Positions 38,962-47,601 of a stretch of 64,000 nucleotides of DNA are shown here, piece by piece. Position 1 is the stretch's first letter, and each line of letters opens with the position of its first letter. The translations under genes and the position numbers were made by a program. Location: contig NZ_CP073714.1 of NCBI RefSeq assembly GCF_023101145.1, forward strand, positions 2,232,001 through 2,296,000, written 5' to 3'. Origin of the DNA: Paenibacillus pabuli (GTDB taxonomy: Bacteria; Bacillota; Bacilli; Paenibacillales; Paenibacillaceae). The notes below the pieces were generated by a model that saw nothing but the letters and a program-made list of their open reading frames with translations, was not told where the DNA came from and did no database searches.

Positions 38962-39019
38962 GGTTTGGATCACATGCGACATGGTGACAGAGATGATTCT
39001 ATCAGTTAGCTGTCCAAGT

Positions 39020-39062
39020 AAGACCGGACTCCCTTTGGTATGAAAGGGACCGGTCTTTTTTT
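39020..39062 (+). terminator. Intrinsic terminator
   Basis: AAGACCGG-ACT-CCCTTT pairs with AAAGGG-A-CCGGTCTT plus T-run. Confidence 0.9.
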
Positions 39063-39156
39063 AATACCCATAATTCTGTTCCTATAATTTAGATCAATGT
39101 TCGTGGTTCTTTAGGAGAAAGGAGAGTAGAATGGGGTTATTTTCCTAAGGTCGTGT

Positions 39157-39162
39157 TATAAT
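39157..39162 (+). promoter_or_regulatory. -10 box (TATAAT) of ytoI
   Basis: Perfect TATAAT, 47 bases before the ATG at 39204; the -35 region is weak (GGTTAT-like), so an activator or extended contact may help. Confidence 0.45.
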
Positions 39163-39203
39163 AGATACAGAATAGTACAGATGCATCTTCGGGGGTGGTA
39201 CAG

Positions 39204-40538
39204 ATGGACGGACAGGAAGAAAACGTGACGAAGCATGAACAATTGCTTCAACATATTGAACAACTGAAGGTAGGCAGTAAAATATCGGTGCGCGGACTGG
39301 CACGGGAGCTTGGCGTAAGCGAAGGAACAGCGTATCGGGCGGTAAAAGAGGCGGAAAACTTCGGTCTTGTCGTCACCAAGGAAAGAATCGGGACGGTGAG
39401 GATTGAGAAAAGGCCCCGCGGCATGACTGAGCAGCTGACTTTTGCCGACGTGGTAACCATTGTTGAAGGTCATGTGCTGGGTGGAAGCGACGGTCTGGCC
39501 AAACCGCTTCACAAGTATGTGATCGGTGCGATGAAAGAACAGGCCATGGCCCGTTACATTGACGCAGGAAGTCTGTTGATTGTTGGAAACCGGGACAATG
39601 CCCATTCACTTGCCCTTGAACAGGGCGCAGGGGTATTGATTACAGGTGGCTTCGGTACAAGCCGTGAAGTGAGAGTGATGGCGGATGAACTGGGTCTACC
39701 CATCATTTCCTCCAGACATGATACGTTTACAGTGGCTTCAATGATTAACCGCGCGATCTTTGATCGACTGATTAAGAAAAAGATTATGCTTGTAGAGGAT
39801 ATCATCGGTCAGAAACCCCGAATTCAGGTGCTCAAAGTGACCAGTTCGGCCGCGGATTTTCATTTGCTGGTTTCGGAGACGGGAGAGCATCGCTTCCCTG
39901 TAGTGGATGAATGGAACCGGGTTATCGGTATTGTAAGTCTCAAAGATGTTAGCGAGCTAAAAGAGGATCAGAGTATTGAGAAATGTGTTGTACGCCGCCC
40001 GATTACAGCTTCACTGCAAACCTCACTTGCTTCGGCTGCACAGATCATGACATGGGAGGGAATTGACTTCCTGCCGATTGTGGATCGGAACCGTAAATTG
40101 ATTGCATCCGTCACGCGTAGGGAAGTGCTGCAGGCGATGCGTGATGCACAGAAGCAGCCACAGCTTGGAGAAACGTTTGATCATCTGATCTGGAACGGAT
40201 TTGCCGAGGAGCGGGGAGAACAGAACGAATTGTTTTTCCACGGATTTATCATTCCGCAGATGGCAACAGACCTCGGTACCATCTCGGAAGGTGTTTTGCT
40301 GAATGTGATGACACAGGCGGGACGGCGTGCAGCCTGGGACGTTACAGGAAACGATCATATTGTGGATAATGTAACAACGTATTTTGTTCGTCCCGTACAG
40401 ATTGAAGATCAAATTCTGGTCCGTCCCATTATTCTGGAGACAAGCCGTCGGACCTGCAAAATGGATATTGTTATTTCCCGTGATGGGAATGTGGTATGCA
40501 AAGCGGTGATGACCCTGCAATCCATTGATCATGCTTAG
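39204..40538 (+). CDS. ytoI: HTH-DRTGG-CBS-hotdog regulator YtoI
   Basis: 444 residues, four domains: winged-helix/HTH (residues ~18-70, ISVRGLARELGVSEGTAYRAVKEAE), DRTGG (~80-190, LTFADVVTIVEGHVLGG and GVLITGGFGTSREV), a CBS pair (~200-310) and a C-terminal hotdog/thioesterase-like domain (~325-440). This is the YtoI architecture; it is thought to be a nucleotide- or acyl-sensing transcription factor. ATG at 39204 preferred: GGGGGTGG is five bases upstream. It stands next to ytpI as in B. subtilis. Confidence 0.9.
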   Translation: MDGQEENVTKHEQLLQHIEQLKVGSKISVRGLARELGVSEGTAYRAVKEAENFGLVVTKERIGTVRIEKRPRGMTEQLTFADVVTIVEGHVLGGSDGLAKPLHKYVIGAMKEQAMARYIDAGSLLIVGNRDNAHSLALEQGAGVLITGGFGTSREVRVMADELGLPIISSRHDTFTVASMINRAIFDRLIKKKIMLVEDIIGQKPRIQVLKVTSSAADFHLLVSETGEHRFPVVDEWNRVIGIVSLKDVSELKEDQSIEKCVVRRPITASLQTSLASAAQIMTWEGIDFLPIVDRNRKLIASVTRREVLQAMRDAQKQPQLGETFDHLIWNGFAEERGEQNELFFHGFIIPQMATDLGTISEGVLLNVMTQAGRRAAWDVTGNDHIVDNVTTYFVRPVQIEDQILVRPIILETSRRTCKMDIVISRDGNVVCKAVMTLQSIDHA

Positions 40539-40580
40539 AAATGCGATTGATCTTGGGTTTGAAAAATATCATATTTTGAA

Positions 40581-40672
40581 AAAAAGAGAGTATCTCTTAT
40601 CGAAATAGCGCATTGTATCCTGAAATCAACTTGCGCTAAAGCTTGTTCGATACATGAGAATACTCTCTTTTT
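40581..40672. repeat. Long imperfect inverted repeat, probable bidirectional terminator
   Basis: The 92-bp element starts AAAAAGAGAGTAT and ends ATACTCTCTTTTT. Inner arms TATCGAA/TTCGATA and TAGCGCA/TGCGCTA continue the stem. It lies between converging ytoI and ytpI. It is much longer than the other terminators here and could be a mobile repeat that has been recruited. Confidence 0.7.
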
Positions 40673-40698
40673 GTCGCAAGCCATCCCGAATTAATGTA

Positions 40699-41040
40699 TC
40701 AGGCAGATTGTCCGGATGTCTTGGTCGTTTCATTGTTTGCATGTTGCTGAAGATGTGCATAGTAACTGCGGTTACGTAACCCGGCAAACAAATTGTACGC
40801 TCCCATAATTAGAAATAGCGCTTCCACGATGACGGATAACGTAGAACCGGTAAACACAAACATCAGGATCAGGGCAAGAATAATTATCATGCTGCCCATC
40901 CAGATATTGGTCCATGAGCGATAAAGACCTGTGGCGATGGGATCAGTGGTTCTGCGCGAACGAATGCTGTTCAGAGCCGAACAGACCATGGCCAGGGCAA
41001 ATATGGCGATTAGGGCATATTTGAATACATCGATGAACAC
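40699..41040 (-). CDS. ytpI: YtpI-family membrane protein
   Basis: 113 residues with three hydrophobic segments (ALIAIFALAMVCSALNSI; IWMGSMIIILALILMFVF; IVEALFLIMGAYNLFAGL), ending in RNRSYYAHLQ and a polar tail. This is the YtpI pattern. GTG at 41040 with AAGGAG upstream is chosen over the frame's earlier start. As in B. subtilis it lies between ytoI and the ytrI-ytrH pair, but nrnA is missing between them. Confidence 0.8.
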   Translation of the reverse strand: MFIDVFKYALIAIFALAMVCSALNSIRSRRTTDPIATGLYRSWTNIWMGSMIIILALILMFVFTGSTLSVIVEALFLIMGAYNLFAGLRNRSYYAHLQQHANNETTKTSGQSA

Positions 41041-41136
41041 AAGACGCAGCTCCTTTTCTGGAAAGCATTGACTGCCCTTATTGTACCATGCAGGAAGAGG
41101 ACAAGGGCAATTTTTTTGAAGGGCCGTCATCCTTTT

Positions 41137-41625
41137 TTAAGCTGGAACGTGCAACCGAATCTGTACCCAAACTTGCAGCACACCTTCCATCACCAGCATC
41201 GTTTTCACCTGCACGGTATACTCCTTTTCCCTGACCGTGTACACTTTTTGGTTCAGCATGATCCGAGTCATTTTGCTGTACTCGTCAATGTTAAAGACAT
41301 CGCGGCCCCGGAGAACCTCAAGTTCATCCCCCAGCTTCTGCAGCATTACTTTCAAGGATGCCTCGTCCGGACCTTTGTCAGAATCTTCAGCACGGACCTT
41401 GATTTCTTTGATGACGGTTTGGCGTTTACTGTATTTTTTCAGCGTTTTAATATCCTCCTCATTTTGATGCAGCTGGAGCTGCAGCTCCTGATTGTTGAGC
41501 CACAACTCGTTGTAGCTCAGGTGAAATACTCCGTTGTACACGACACAACCGGCGATCATTCCCAGAACAAAGATGGCAGTCATGCGCATAAGTGGGCGGT
41601 AACGTGCAAAAGGCGGGATTCTCAT
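41137..41625 (-). CDS. ytrI: Sporulation membrane protein YtrI
   Basis: 162 residues, one N-terminal membrane helix (~13-32, MTAIFVLGMIAGCVVYNGVF), then a coiled coil (LQLQLHQNEEDIKTLKKYSKRQ) and a globular C terminus. YtrI and YtrH are mother-cell proteins under sigma-E needed for full sporulation in B. subtilis. It follows ytrH by 21 bases, so the pair is one operon. Confidence 0.87.
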   Translation of the reverse strand: MRIPPFARYRPLMRMTAIFVLGMIAGCVVYNGVFHLSYNELWLNNQELQLQLHQNEEDIKTLKKYSKRQTVIKEIKVRAEDSDKGPDEASLKVMLQKLGDELEVLRGRDVFNIDEYSKMTRIMLNQKVYTVREKEYTVQVKTMLVMEGVLQVWVQIRLHVPA

Positions 41626-41646
41626 AGGCGCCGTCGTGGAGTCATG

Positions 41647-41976
41647 TTAACCCCGTCCTCCACCGCAAACCCATTTCACCAGTTCAGTACCCATGTGGGC
41701 ACCCATAAATGCGGATATCAGGTACAGAATTTGTTTGACTGCCGGAGACAGATTGCCGTCCAGTACGTTGCTTTCGATCACCCGCATCGGGTCGATCGTT
41801 CCGCCAACGGCCGCTGCGAGTGCCCAAATTTTTATTTTTCCTGCGACATCAAGCATCGTCTGTGTAGGAGGCTGGAGAGAGACCACTGCTCCTATACCTC
41901 CAATCATCGCGCCGCCCAGCACGATCCCAAACGCAATGAAAAAATCAAGAATGGCTTTGGACAAAAATGTGCTCAT
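41647..41976 (-). CDS. ytrH: Sporulation membrane protein YtrH
   Basis: 109 residues. Hydrophobic helices at ~8-32 (AILDFFIAFGIVLGGAMIGGIGAV) and ~82-103; DPMRVIESNVLDGNLSPAVKQILYLISAFMGAHMGTELVKW is the family block. Mother-cell sporulation protein. A sigma-E-like promoter lies ~80 bases upstream. Confidence 0.9.
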   Translation of the reverse strand: MSTFLSKAILDFFIAFGIVLGGAMIGGIGAVVSLQPPTQTMLDVAGKIKIWALAAAVGGTIDPMRVIESNVLDGNLSPAVKQILYLISAFMGAHMGTELVKWVCGGGRG

Positions 41977-42053
41977 TCGGCAACTCCCCTTTCAGACCCC
42001 AGCAGCACACCTCCTGTCTTTGGTCCGTAACAGGGGGAGCGGCTTGTACTTCT

Positions 42054-42083
42054 ATTCTATGGGCGTGCCCCCGAACGTTATGA
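42054..42083 (-). promoter_or_regulatory. Candidate sigma-E promoter of ytrHI
   Basis: On the minus strand: TCATAAC, 15 bases, CATAGAAT. The -10 matches sigma-E at seven of eight positions; the -35 is weaker. By precedent, ytrHI is sigma-E controlled. Confidence 0.5.
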
Positions 42084-42173
42084 TAAAATAGAATAATAAA
42101 GCACTCTTCATTAGGAAGAATTCTTACATTTCATTCATTTATCCATAACAGCTTTTTAAATGAATACAGAAAG

Positions 42174-42199
42174 CGCCCTTCGGTCTGAACCGAAGGGCG
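42174..42199. promoter_or_regulatory. Perfect 11-bp hairpin upstream of dnaE
   Basis: CGCCCTTCGGT / CTGA / ACCGAAGGGCG. There is no T-run on the plus strand. It lies in the 304-base divergent gap between ytrH and dnaE, 82 bases before the dnaE start. Confidence 0.5.
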
Positions 42200-42280
42200 T
42201 AAAATACGGATAGAAGAAGATTGTGCAGCACTGGCTCAAGACGGGTGCTGCGACTGTCCATGGCGAAAGGAAGAAAAAAC

Positions 42281-45200
42281 ATGAGTTCTTTTGTGCATTT
42301 GCACGTTCATAGTGAATATAGTTTGCTGGACGGCGCTGCGCGTATACCGGATCTCGTGAATAAGGCCGCGGATCTCGGAATGACAACGCTGGCATTGACC
42401 GACCACGGTGTAATGTATGGTGCTATTCCTTTCTATAAAGCATGTGTTGAGCGGGGAATAAAGCCGATCATTGGATGTGAGGCTTATATGACTGCCGGAT
42501 CTCGCAGAGAGCGGGGGAGCCGCAAGGATCAGCCGATCTATCACCTGATTTTACTGGCCAAAAATATGACGGGTTATCGCAACCTGATGAAACTGTGCTC
42601 CATCGGACATTTGGAAGGATTCCATTATAAACCACGTATTGATATGGAAAGTCTGGCCGCCCATCATGAGGGCATCATCTGTCTGAGTGCTTGTCTGGGG
42701 GGAGAGGTTCCCCAGCATCTGCTGCATGGACGAGAAGAGGAGGCAAAGCGTGCGGCGCTCCGATACAAACATATTTTTGGTGCCGATTTCTATTTGGAAC
42801 TGCAGGATCACGGGTTATCTGAGCAAAAAAGAGTGAACCCTCAGCTGATTCGTCTTGCAGCAGAGCTGGATATTCCACTAGTGGCGACCAATGATGCACA
42901 CTATCTGTCAGAAGAGGACGCCGAGCTTCAGGATGTGTTGATCTGCATCGGAACAGGGAAAACGGTAGATGACGAGAATCGGCTGCGAATCGGAACCAAT
43001 CAGCTTTATCTCAAAAGTGAACAAGAGATGGCGCGTTTGTTCCCCCATGTGCCCGAGGCATTAGAGAATACGGTTCGCATTGCGGAGTCTTGCGAGTTGC
43101 AGCTGGAATTCGGCAAATTGATTTTGCCGCAGTACAGACCGCTTCCAGAAGGGAAAGGCCCTTCTGCCTATCTGCGTCAGTTGTGCGAAGAGGGAATGGA
43201 AGTACGCTATTCTGAATCATCGCGTTGGACGAACCCGGAGCTCAAAGCCGAACTTGAACAGCGGCTGGACTACGAGCTCGAGGTTATAGACAGCATGGGA
43301 TTCTCGGATTATTTCCTGATCGTATGGGATTTTATCGCTTATTCTCACCAGCAGGGAATTGTCACCGGACCGGGTCGTGGCTCCTCGGCAGGTAGTCTGG
43401 TTGCCTTTACCCTGCGTATTACAGACGTTGATCCCATGAAGTATAACCTGCTCTTCGAGCGGTTTTTGAATCCGGAACGGATCTCCATGCCGGATATAGA
43501 TATCGACTTCAGCGATGAACGTCGGGACGAAGTTATTGAATATGTTGCGAAAAAATACGGCAAAGCCCATGTCGCCCAAATTATTACCTTTGGTACGATG
43601 GCCGCCCGTGCAGCCGTTCGGGACGTCGGACGAGCACTGAATGTGCCGTACGGCGAGGTGGACAAGGCAGCGAAGCTGATTCCTGCACAGCTTGGCATTA
43701 ATATTCAGCGGGCAATGGAATCCACCCCTGAACTGATGGCTCTGTATGAGACCAAGCCAAAAACACGTGAATTGCTCGATATGGCGATGAAGGTGGAAGG
43801 CATGCCACGCCATGCTTCCACGCATGCCGCAGGGGTTGTTATCTCCCGTGATCCGCTAACGGATGCTGTTCCGCTTCAGGAGGGAAGCGAGGGAACGGCC
43901 TTAACGCAATATTCGATGGAAAACCTGGAGTCTATTGGACTGCTCAAAATGGACTTCCTCGGCTTGCGTACCCTTTCAATAATTGAACGCTGTCTACGCT
44001 GGATTGGTGAAAATGGCGAAATTCCGGATTTTCGTCATATTCCGGACGACGATGCACTCACGTATGAGATGCTTGGTCGAGGCGATACCACGGGTATCTT
44101 CCAGCTTGAATCAGCAGGGGTACGCCGTGTTCTGAAGGAGCTTAAGCCAAGTGTATTCGAAGATATTATTTCCGTACTGGCCTTGTATCGTCCAGGTCCG
44201 ATGGAGTTCATTTCCAAATACATTCAGGGCAAACATGGTCAGATCGAAGTCGATTACCCCCATGCGGATTTGGAATCCATCCTCAAGGATACGTATGGCA
44301 TCATTGTATATCAGGAACAAATCATGCAGATTGCTTCTCGGATGGCCGGATTCTCCCTCGGTGAAGCCGATTTGCTCCGCAGAGCGGTTTCCAAGAAGAA
44401 ACGGGAGGTACTGGACCTCGAACGTGGGCATTTTGTTCAGGGCAGTCTGAAGCAGGGATACAGCGAAGCGGAGGCAGACCTGGTCTATGACATGATCGTC
44501 AAGTTTGCCAACTACGGTTTCCCGCGCGCTCATGCCGCAGCGTATGGCGTGCTGGCTTTTCAGACGGCTTATCTGAAGGCACATTATCCCATTCATTTTA
44601 TGGCCTCGATGTTAACGGCCGTAATGGGCAGTCACCGTAAAGTGGCCGAGTACGTTGTGGAATGCCGACGCATGGACATTGAAGTACTTCCACCGGATGT
44701 GAATGAAAGCGGCATTCTGTTTACACCTGTGCCTGTATCATCCAGCAGCAGGGCTGGACAAGCTGCTGAAACCCAACGTTCAGGGAGAGAGCATGGCGAG
44801 GACGGAACAGGAGGTCCTGCGACGGGATATGCCGTACATGATGAAAATCGTTATTCGGGACAAGCGGAGTACGGTGAGGCTCCACTACCGGATGACCCGG
44901 GTCCCGTGCCGGACGAAGATGCTGGTGCATATGAGTGGCAGGCAGAGACGGCTATGCCAGAGCAATTCGAGGATCGAACTAGTCCGGGTGTGGTGACGGT
45001 TTCTACAGCCGAACGCCTGCATGGGATTGGAGAAGAGGAGTCCTCGCACGCTGAGAAGCGTGATATGTCTGCTGTACAGAAGCAAGATGGATTGTCGGAT
45101 CAGAATTCGGATGCAGGTAAAGCAGCCGGAGCGATACGGTTTGGTCTGGCTGCGGTGAAAAATGTAGGTACCCAGGCGATGGAGAGTATCATGATTGTAC

Positions 45201-46342
45201 GTCAGGAAAGACCGTTCGCCAGTTTGCTCGATTTTTGTCGTCGTGTCGATTTGCGTGTATGCAACAAACGTGTGATTGAATCGCTTATTCAAGCTGGAGC
45301 CTTTGACACATTGCCTGGGCATCGTGCCCAATTACTGGCGATGCTGGATGAGACCGTGGAAGCGGCTCTGAAATGGCGCAAGGAACGCGAGGATCTGCAA
45401 ATTCAATTGTTTGATTTTGTCGAGACGCCAAACTGGGAGATTGAATATCCTGAAATCCCGCCTTATTCCGGGAGTCAGCAGTTGGAACTGGAGCGTGAGC
45501 TGTTAGGTTTGTATCTCTCTGGTCACCCATTGGATGACTACGAAGATGTGCTTGAATCCAGCGGCGCAGATCGTATTATGGAGCTGACGGAAGCGGCTGA
45601 CGATACGATGGCCGTCGCAGCCGGAATGGTTGTGTCTGTGAAGTCGATTACGACGAAACAGGGCAAGGCGATGGCGTTCATGGAGCTGGAAGACCAGATC
45701 GAACGCTGTGAAGTGGTTCTCTTTCCCGAAGTATGGCGACGCAGCCAGCAGCATGTCGGGAAAGGTGAACTGCTCGTCGTGCGTGCCAAGGTGCAGCAGC
45801 AGGACGAAGGGTTTAAGCTGCTGGCTGAGGAAGTGGCGCCACTGTCACTGGCGGCACTGGAACAGCAGCTGCGCAGCCGCGAACGGCGCGGTAAGCCCGG
45901 CAGCGGCAGTGCTTCGCGCCCAGCCGCTCTGCGGCAGGCGGCTGGCGCGGGCGCCGGAGCTCAGCGCAGCAGCGCAGGTGTGAATGCTGGAGCTGCGCGC
46001 AGCAGCGGAAGCCAGGGCCTGGCAGCGGCGCACAGCGCTGGGGGTGGACCTGGAGCGGCCGATGCTAAAGAGGCCGCTGGCGGCACGGAGCAGAGTCTTG
46101 GGCCGCGGGTGGCGGAGCAGCGAGTGTTCGTAAAGATCACCCCGCAGGCGGAGAATCCAGAGCTTCTGGCCCGACTGAAACAATTGCTTCAGCAGCATTC
46201 GGGTCCGGTTCCGACGGTTCTCTTCTACGAACAGCAGCAGAAGCTGCTCGCCTTGAGTGATGCCTACCGGATTAAACCTTCGCCCGCTTTGTTCTCCGAA
46301 ATGGAGAAGATGCTGGGTGAAGGCACGGTCAAAGTAAAATAA
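42281..46342 (+). CDS. dnaE: DNA polymerase III subunit alpha DnaE, enlarged
   Basis: 1353 residues; the Bacillus DnaE has about 1115. Order: PHP domain (HLHVHSEYSLLDGAARI at 6-22), polymerase core with catalytic aspartates in PDIDIDFSDERRDEVI, RHASTHAAGVVI and PGPMEFI, helix-hairpin-helix, OB fold (VVSVKSITTKQGKAMAFMELED), and a C-terminal piece. Two low-complexity insertions are visible: ~817-949 (44732-45129), rich in Glu, Gly, Asp and Ser, between DVNES and IRFGLAAVKNVG; and ~1200-1281 (45880-46125), Ala/Gly/Ser rich and more GC-rich than the rest. ATG at 42281 with AAAGGAAG upstream is chosen. DnaE extends primers on the lagging strand and in repair. Confidence 0.96.
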   Translation: MSSFVHLHVHSEYSLLDGAARIPDLVNKAADLGMTTLALTDHGVMYGAIPFYKACVERGIKPIIGCEAYMTAGSRRERGSRKDQPIYHLILLAKNMTGYRNLMKLCSIGHLEGFHYKPRIDMESLAAHHEGIICLSACLGGEVPQHLLHGREEEAKRAALRYKHIFGADFYLELQDHGLSEQKRVNPQLIRLAAELDIPLVATNDAHYLSEEDAELQDVLICIGTGKTVDDENRLRIGTNQLYLKSEQEMARLFPHVPEALENTVRIAESCELQLEFGKLILPQYRPLPEGKGPSAYLRQLCEEGMEVRYSESSRWTNPELKAELEQRLDYELEVIDSMGFSDYFLIVWDFIAYSHQQGIVTGPGRGSSAGSLVAFTLRITDVDPMKYNLLFERFLNPERISMPDIDIDFSDERRDEVIEYVAKKYGKAHVAQIITFGTMAARAAVRDVGRALNVPYGEVDKAAKLIPAQLGINIQRAMESTPELMALYETKPKTRELLDMAMKVEGMPRHASTHAAGVVISRDPLTDAVPLQEGSEGTALTQYSMENLESIGLLKMDFLGLRTLSIIERCLRWIGENGEIPDFRHIPDDDALTYEMLGRGDTTGIFQLESAGVRRVLKELKPSVFEDIISVLALYRPGPMEFISKYIQGKHGQIEVDYPHADLESILKDTYGIIVYQEQIMQIASRMAGFSLGEADLLRRAVSKKKREVLDLERGHFVQGSLKQGYSEAEADLVYDMIVKFANYGFPRAHAAAYGVLAFQTAYLKAHYPIHFMASMLTAVMGSHRKVAEYVVECRRMDIEVLPPDVNESGILFTPVPVSSSSRAGQAAETQRSGREHGEDGTGGPATGYAVHDENRYSGQAEYGEAPLPDDPGPVPDEDAGAYEWQAETAMPEQFEDRTSPGVVTVSTAERLHGIGEEESSHAEKRDMSAVQKQDGLSDQNSDAGKAAGAIRFGLAAVKNVGTQAMESIMIVRQERPFASLLDFCRRVDLRVCNKRVIESLIQAGAFDTLPGHRAQLLAMLDETVEAALKWRKEREDLQIQLFDFVETPNWEIEYPEIPPYSGSQQLELERELLGLYLSGHPLDDYEDVLESSGADRIMELTEAADDTMAVAAGMVVSVKSITTKQGKAMAFMELEDQIERCEVVLFPEVWRRSQQHVGKGELLVVRAKVQQQDEGFKLLAEEVAPLSLAALEQQLRSRERRGKPGSGSASRPAALRQAAGAGAGAQRSSAGVNAGAARSSGSQGLAAAHSAGGGPGAADAKEAAGGTEQSLGPRVAEQRVFVKITPQAENPELLARLKQLLQQHSGPVPTVLFYEQQQKLLALSDAYRIKPSPALFSEMEKMLGEGTVKVK

Positions 46343-46379
46343 TAATAGGCTATCAGCCGTGATTGATTCCCAATGGTGA

Positions 46380-46413
46380 AACCTGTTCGGCCAACTGCCG
46401 AGCAGGTTTTTTG
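46380..46413 (+). terminator. Intrinsic terminator of dnaE
   Basis: AACCTG-TCGGC pairs with GCCGA-CAGGTT; T6 run follows. Confidence 0.85.
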
Positions 46414-46551
46414 TATTTATTTGATCAATTCCATCAGGTATGCATGCGAAGGAGATATTCAACGCAGGCAAGCATATAACATGTGAATCTTTTTACATAA
46501 TTTATAGGATAAGCAGACTGCCACAGCGAATGCACATTCTGCATTTTTTAT

Positions 46552-46580
46552 GAACATTTTGCGAGTTTGCCGCATACACT
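46552..46580 (+). promoter_or_regulatory. Candidate sigma-E promoter before the pgpA-like gene
   Basis: GAACATT, 14 bases, CATACACT. The -10 is perfect and the -35 fits six of seven positions. Expected transcription start ~46587, 48 bases before the ATG. Confidence 0.5.
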
Positions 46581-46592
46581 TGAGAACACCGA

Positions 46593-46608
46593 AGGACCTG
46601 GGGGTCCT
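46593..46608 (+). promoter_or_regulatory. Short hairpin in the pgpA-like leader
   Basis: AGGACC / TGGG / GGTCCT lies just upstream of the ribosome binding site and may affect translation. Confidence 0.35.
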
Positions 46609-46634
46609 CGGGGAGCGATGCGGGAGGTCGAGAT

Positions 46635-47126
46635 ATGTCATATGAAATCGTAGAAGCCATGCTTGCCCGGCGGGGTGTACAGATTGATGCAATCGCTGAA
46701 ATTGTATATCGTCTGCAAAAAGGGTACCACCCGGAACTGACTATGGATGACTGTGTCACGAGTGTGAAATCGGTACTTCAGAAACGTGAGGTGCAATACA
46801 CGCTGTACACAGGTATAGCCCTCGACGAACTTGCTGAAAAACGTCTTTTGCCGCAACCCTTGCAGGCAATTATGGAGGCGGATGAATCCCTGTATGGAGT
46901 GGACGAGACTCTTGCTCTTGGTATTACCCATGTGTATGGTATGATCGGTTTAACCAGTTTTGGTTATCTGGATAAAGAAAAGATTGGTGTTATTCATGAC
47001 CTCAACGAAGCAGGACCAGCTATCCATGTTTTTCTGGACGACCTGGTTGCCGGACTCGCCGCAGCTGCCTCCGCCCGAATAGCTCACAAAAATATTAAAG
47101 CCAAGAAATATCCATCGGACATCTGA
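46635..47126 (+). CDS. Phosphatidylglycerophosphatase A-like protein (YutG)
   Basis: 163 residues. PgpA/YutG block: VYRLQKGYHPELTMDDC, KREVQYTLYTGIALDELAEKRLLPQPLQ, MEADESLYGVDETLALGI and FLDDLVAGLAAAASARIAHK. The activity in relatives is dephosphorylation of phosphatidylglycerophosphate, but no membrane helices as in E. coli PgpA. GGGAGG lies before the ATG. A sigma-E type promoter suggests mother-cell expression. Confidence 0.85.
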   Translation: MSYEIVEAMLARRGVQIDAIAEIVYRLQKGYHPELTMDDCVTSVKSVLQKREVQYTLYTGIALDELAEKRLLPQPLQAIMEADESLYGVDETLALGITHVYGMIGLTSFGYLDKEKIGVIHDLNEAGPAIHVFLDDLVAGLAAAASARIAHKNIKAKKYPSDI

Positions 47127-47412
47127 ATTCCTTTATTTGTGTTTTCGTTCAATTGCTGTCTTTTATTATTTCAATTGAAGGTCATTCCGGGCGGCTATTG
47201 CTGCCCTAGAGGGCCTGAAATTCCTTTTTGAAAAAGGAGAGTCCTAGGAACATTGCATCAACCATATTGGTTATCCTCGCGGGACAAATGTCCCTCTAGT
47301 TCCTGTTTTCTCCCCAAAGGTCCCGAACCCTTCCTTGCAGAAAAAAAGTGAGGTATGTTATCATTAGTCCAATATACGGGCTCTGAACATTAGCTTAGGG
47401 GGCGGACATGGC
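47127..47412. other. Gene-free region rich in inverted repeats
   Basis: 286 bases with several hairpins: GGGCGGC/GCTGCCC (47189-47206), TCCTTTTT-G-AAAAAGGA (47222-47238), GGGAC/GTCCC (47281-47294). Longer-range pairs also exist: CTAGAGGG (47206-47213) with CCCTCTAG (47292-47299) and AGGAAC (47246-47251) with GTTCCT (47299-47304). No T-run follows. It could be a structured leader RNA. Confidence 0.45.
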
Positions 47413-47601
47413 ATGTGGACGGTGATTTACATTGCACCGACAGCAAAGGTTGCGGACAAGATTAAGACCAAGCTTTCGGAAGAAGGTTTTCTGGTACAGA
47501 CCCGTCCCATCAGTTTATCCAAGCAGCAATTTGAAATTCGCGTCCCTTCAGGGGAATTGGAAGAGGTTCAGGAAGTGCTGAATTCGATCTTGCATTCCTG
47601 A
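47413..47601 (+). CDS. Small conserved protein upstream of accDA
   Basis: 62 residues, MWTVIYIAPTAKVADKIKTK onward. It has the beta-alpha-beta pattern, with EGFLVQTRPI and FEIRVPSGELEEVQEVLNSIL, that resembles the DUF2007 type of putative signal-transducing proteins. AGGGGGCGG lies before the ATG. The function is unknown; the position before accD suggests a link to fatty acid synthesis, but 406 bases separate them. Confidence 0.7.
   Translation: MWTVIYIAPTAKVADKIKTKLSEEGFLVQTRPISLSKQQFEIRVPSGELEEVQEVLNSILHS

Noticed and set aside
41068..42030. Long plus-strand frame opposite ytpI-ytrI-ytrH
   Set aside because: Antisense to three recognised genes; composition rich in His and Arg, no domain.
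44732..45129. Intein in DnaE
   Set aside because: DnaE inteins are known, but here no splicing blocks (Cys/Ser first residue, HN-Cys/Ser/Thr end, HINT motifs) are visible; the insertion is low-complexity and acidic.
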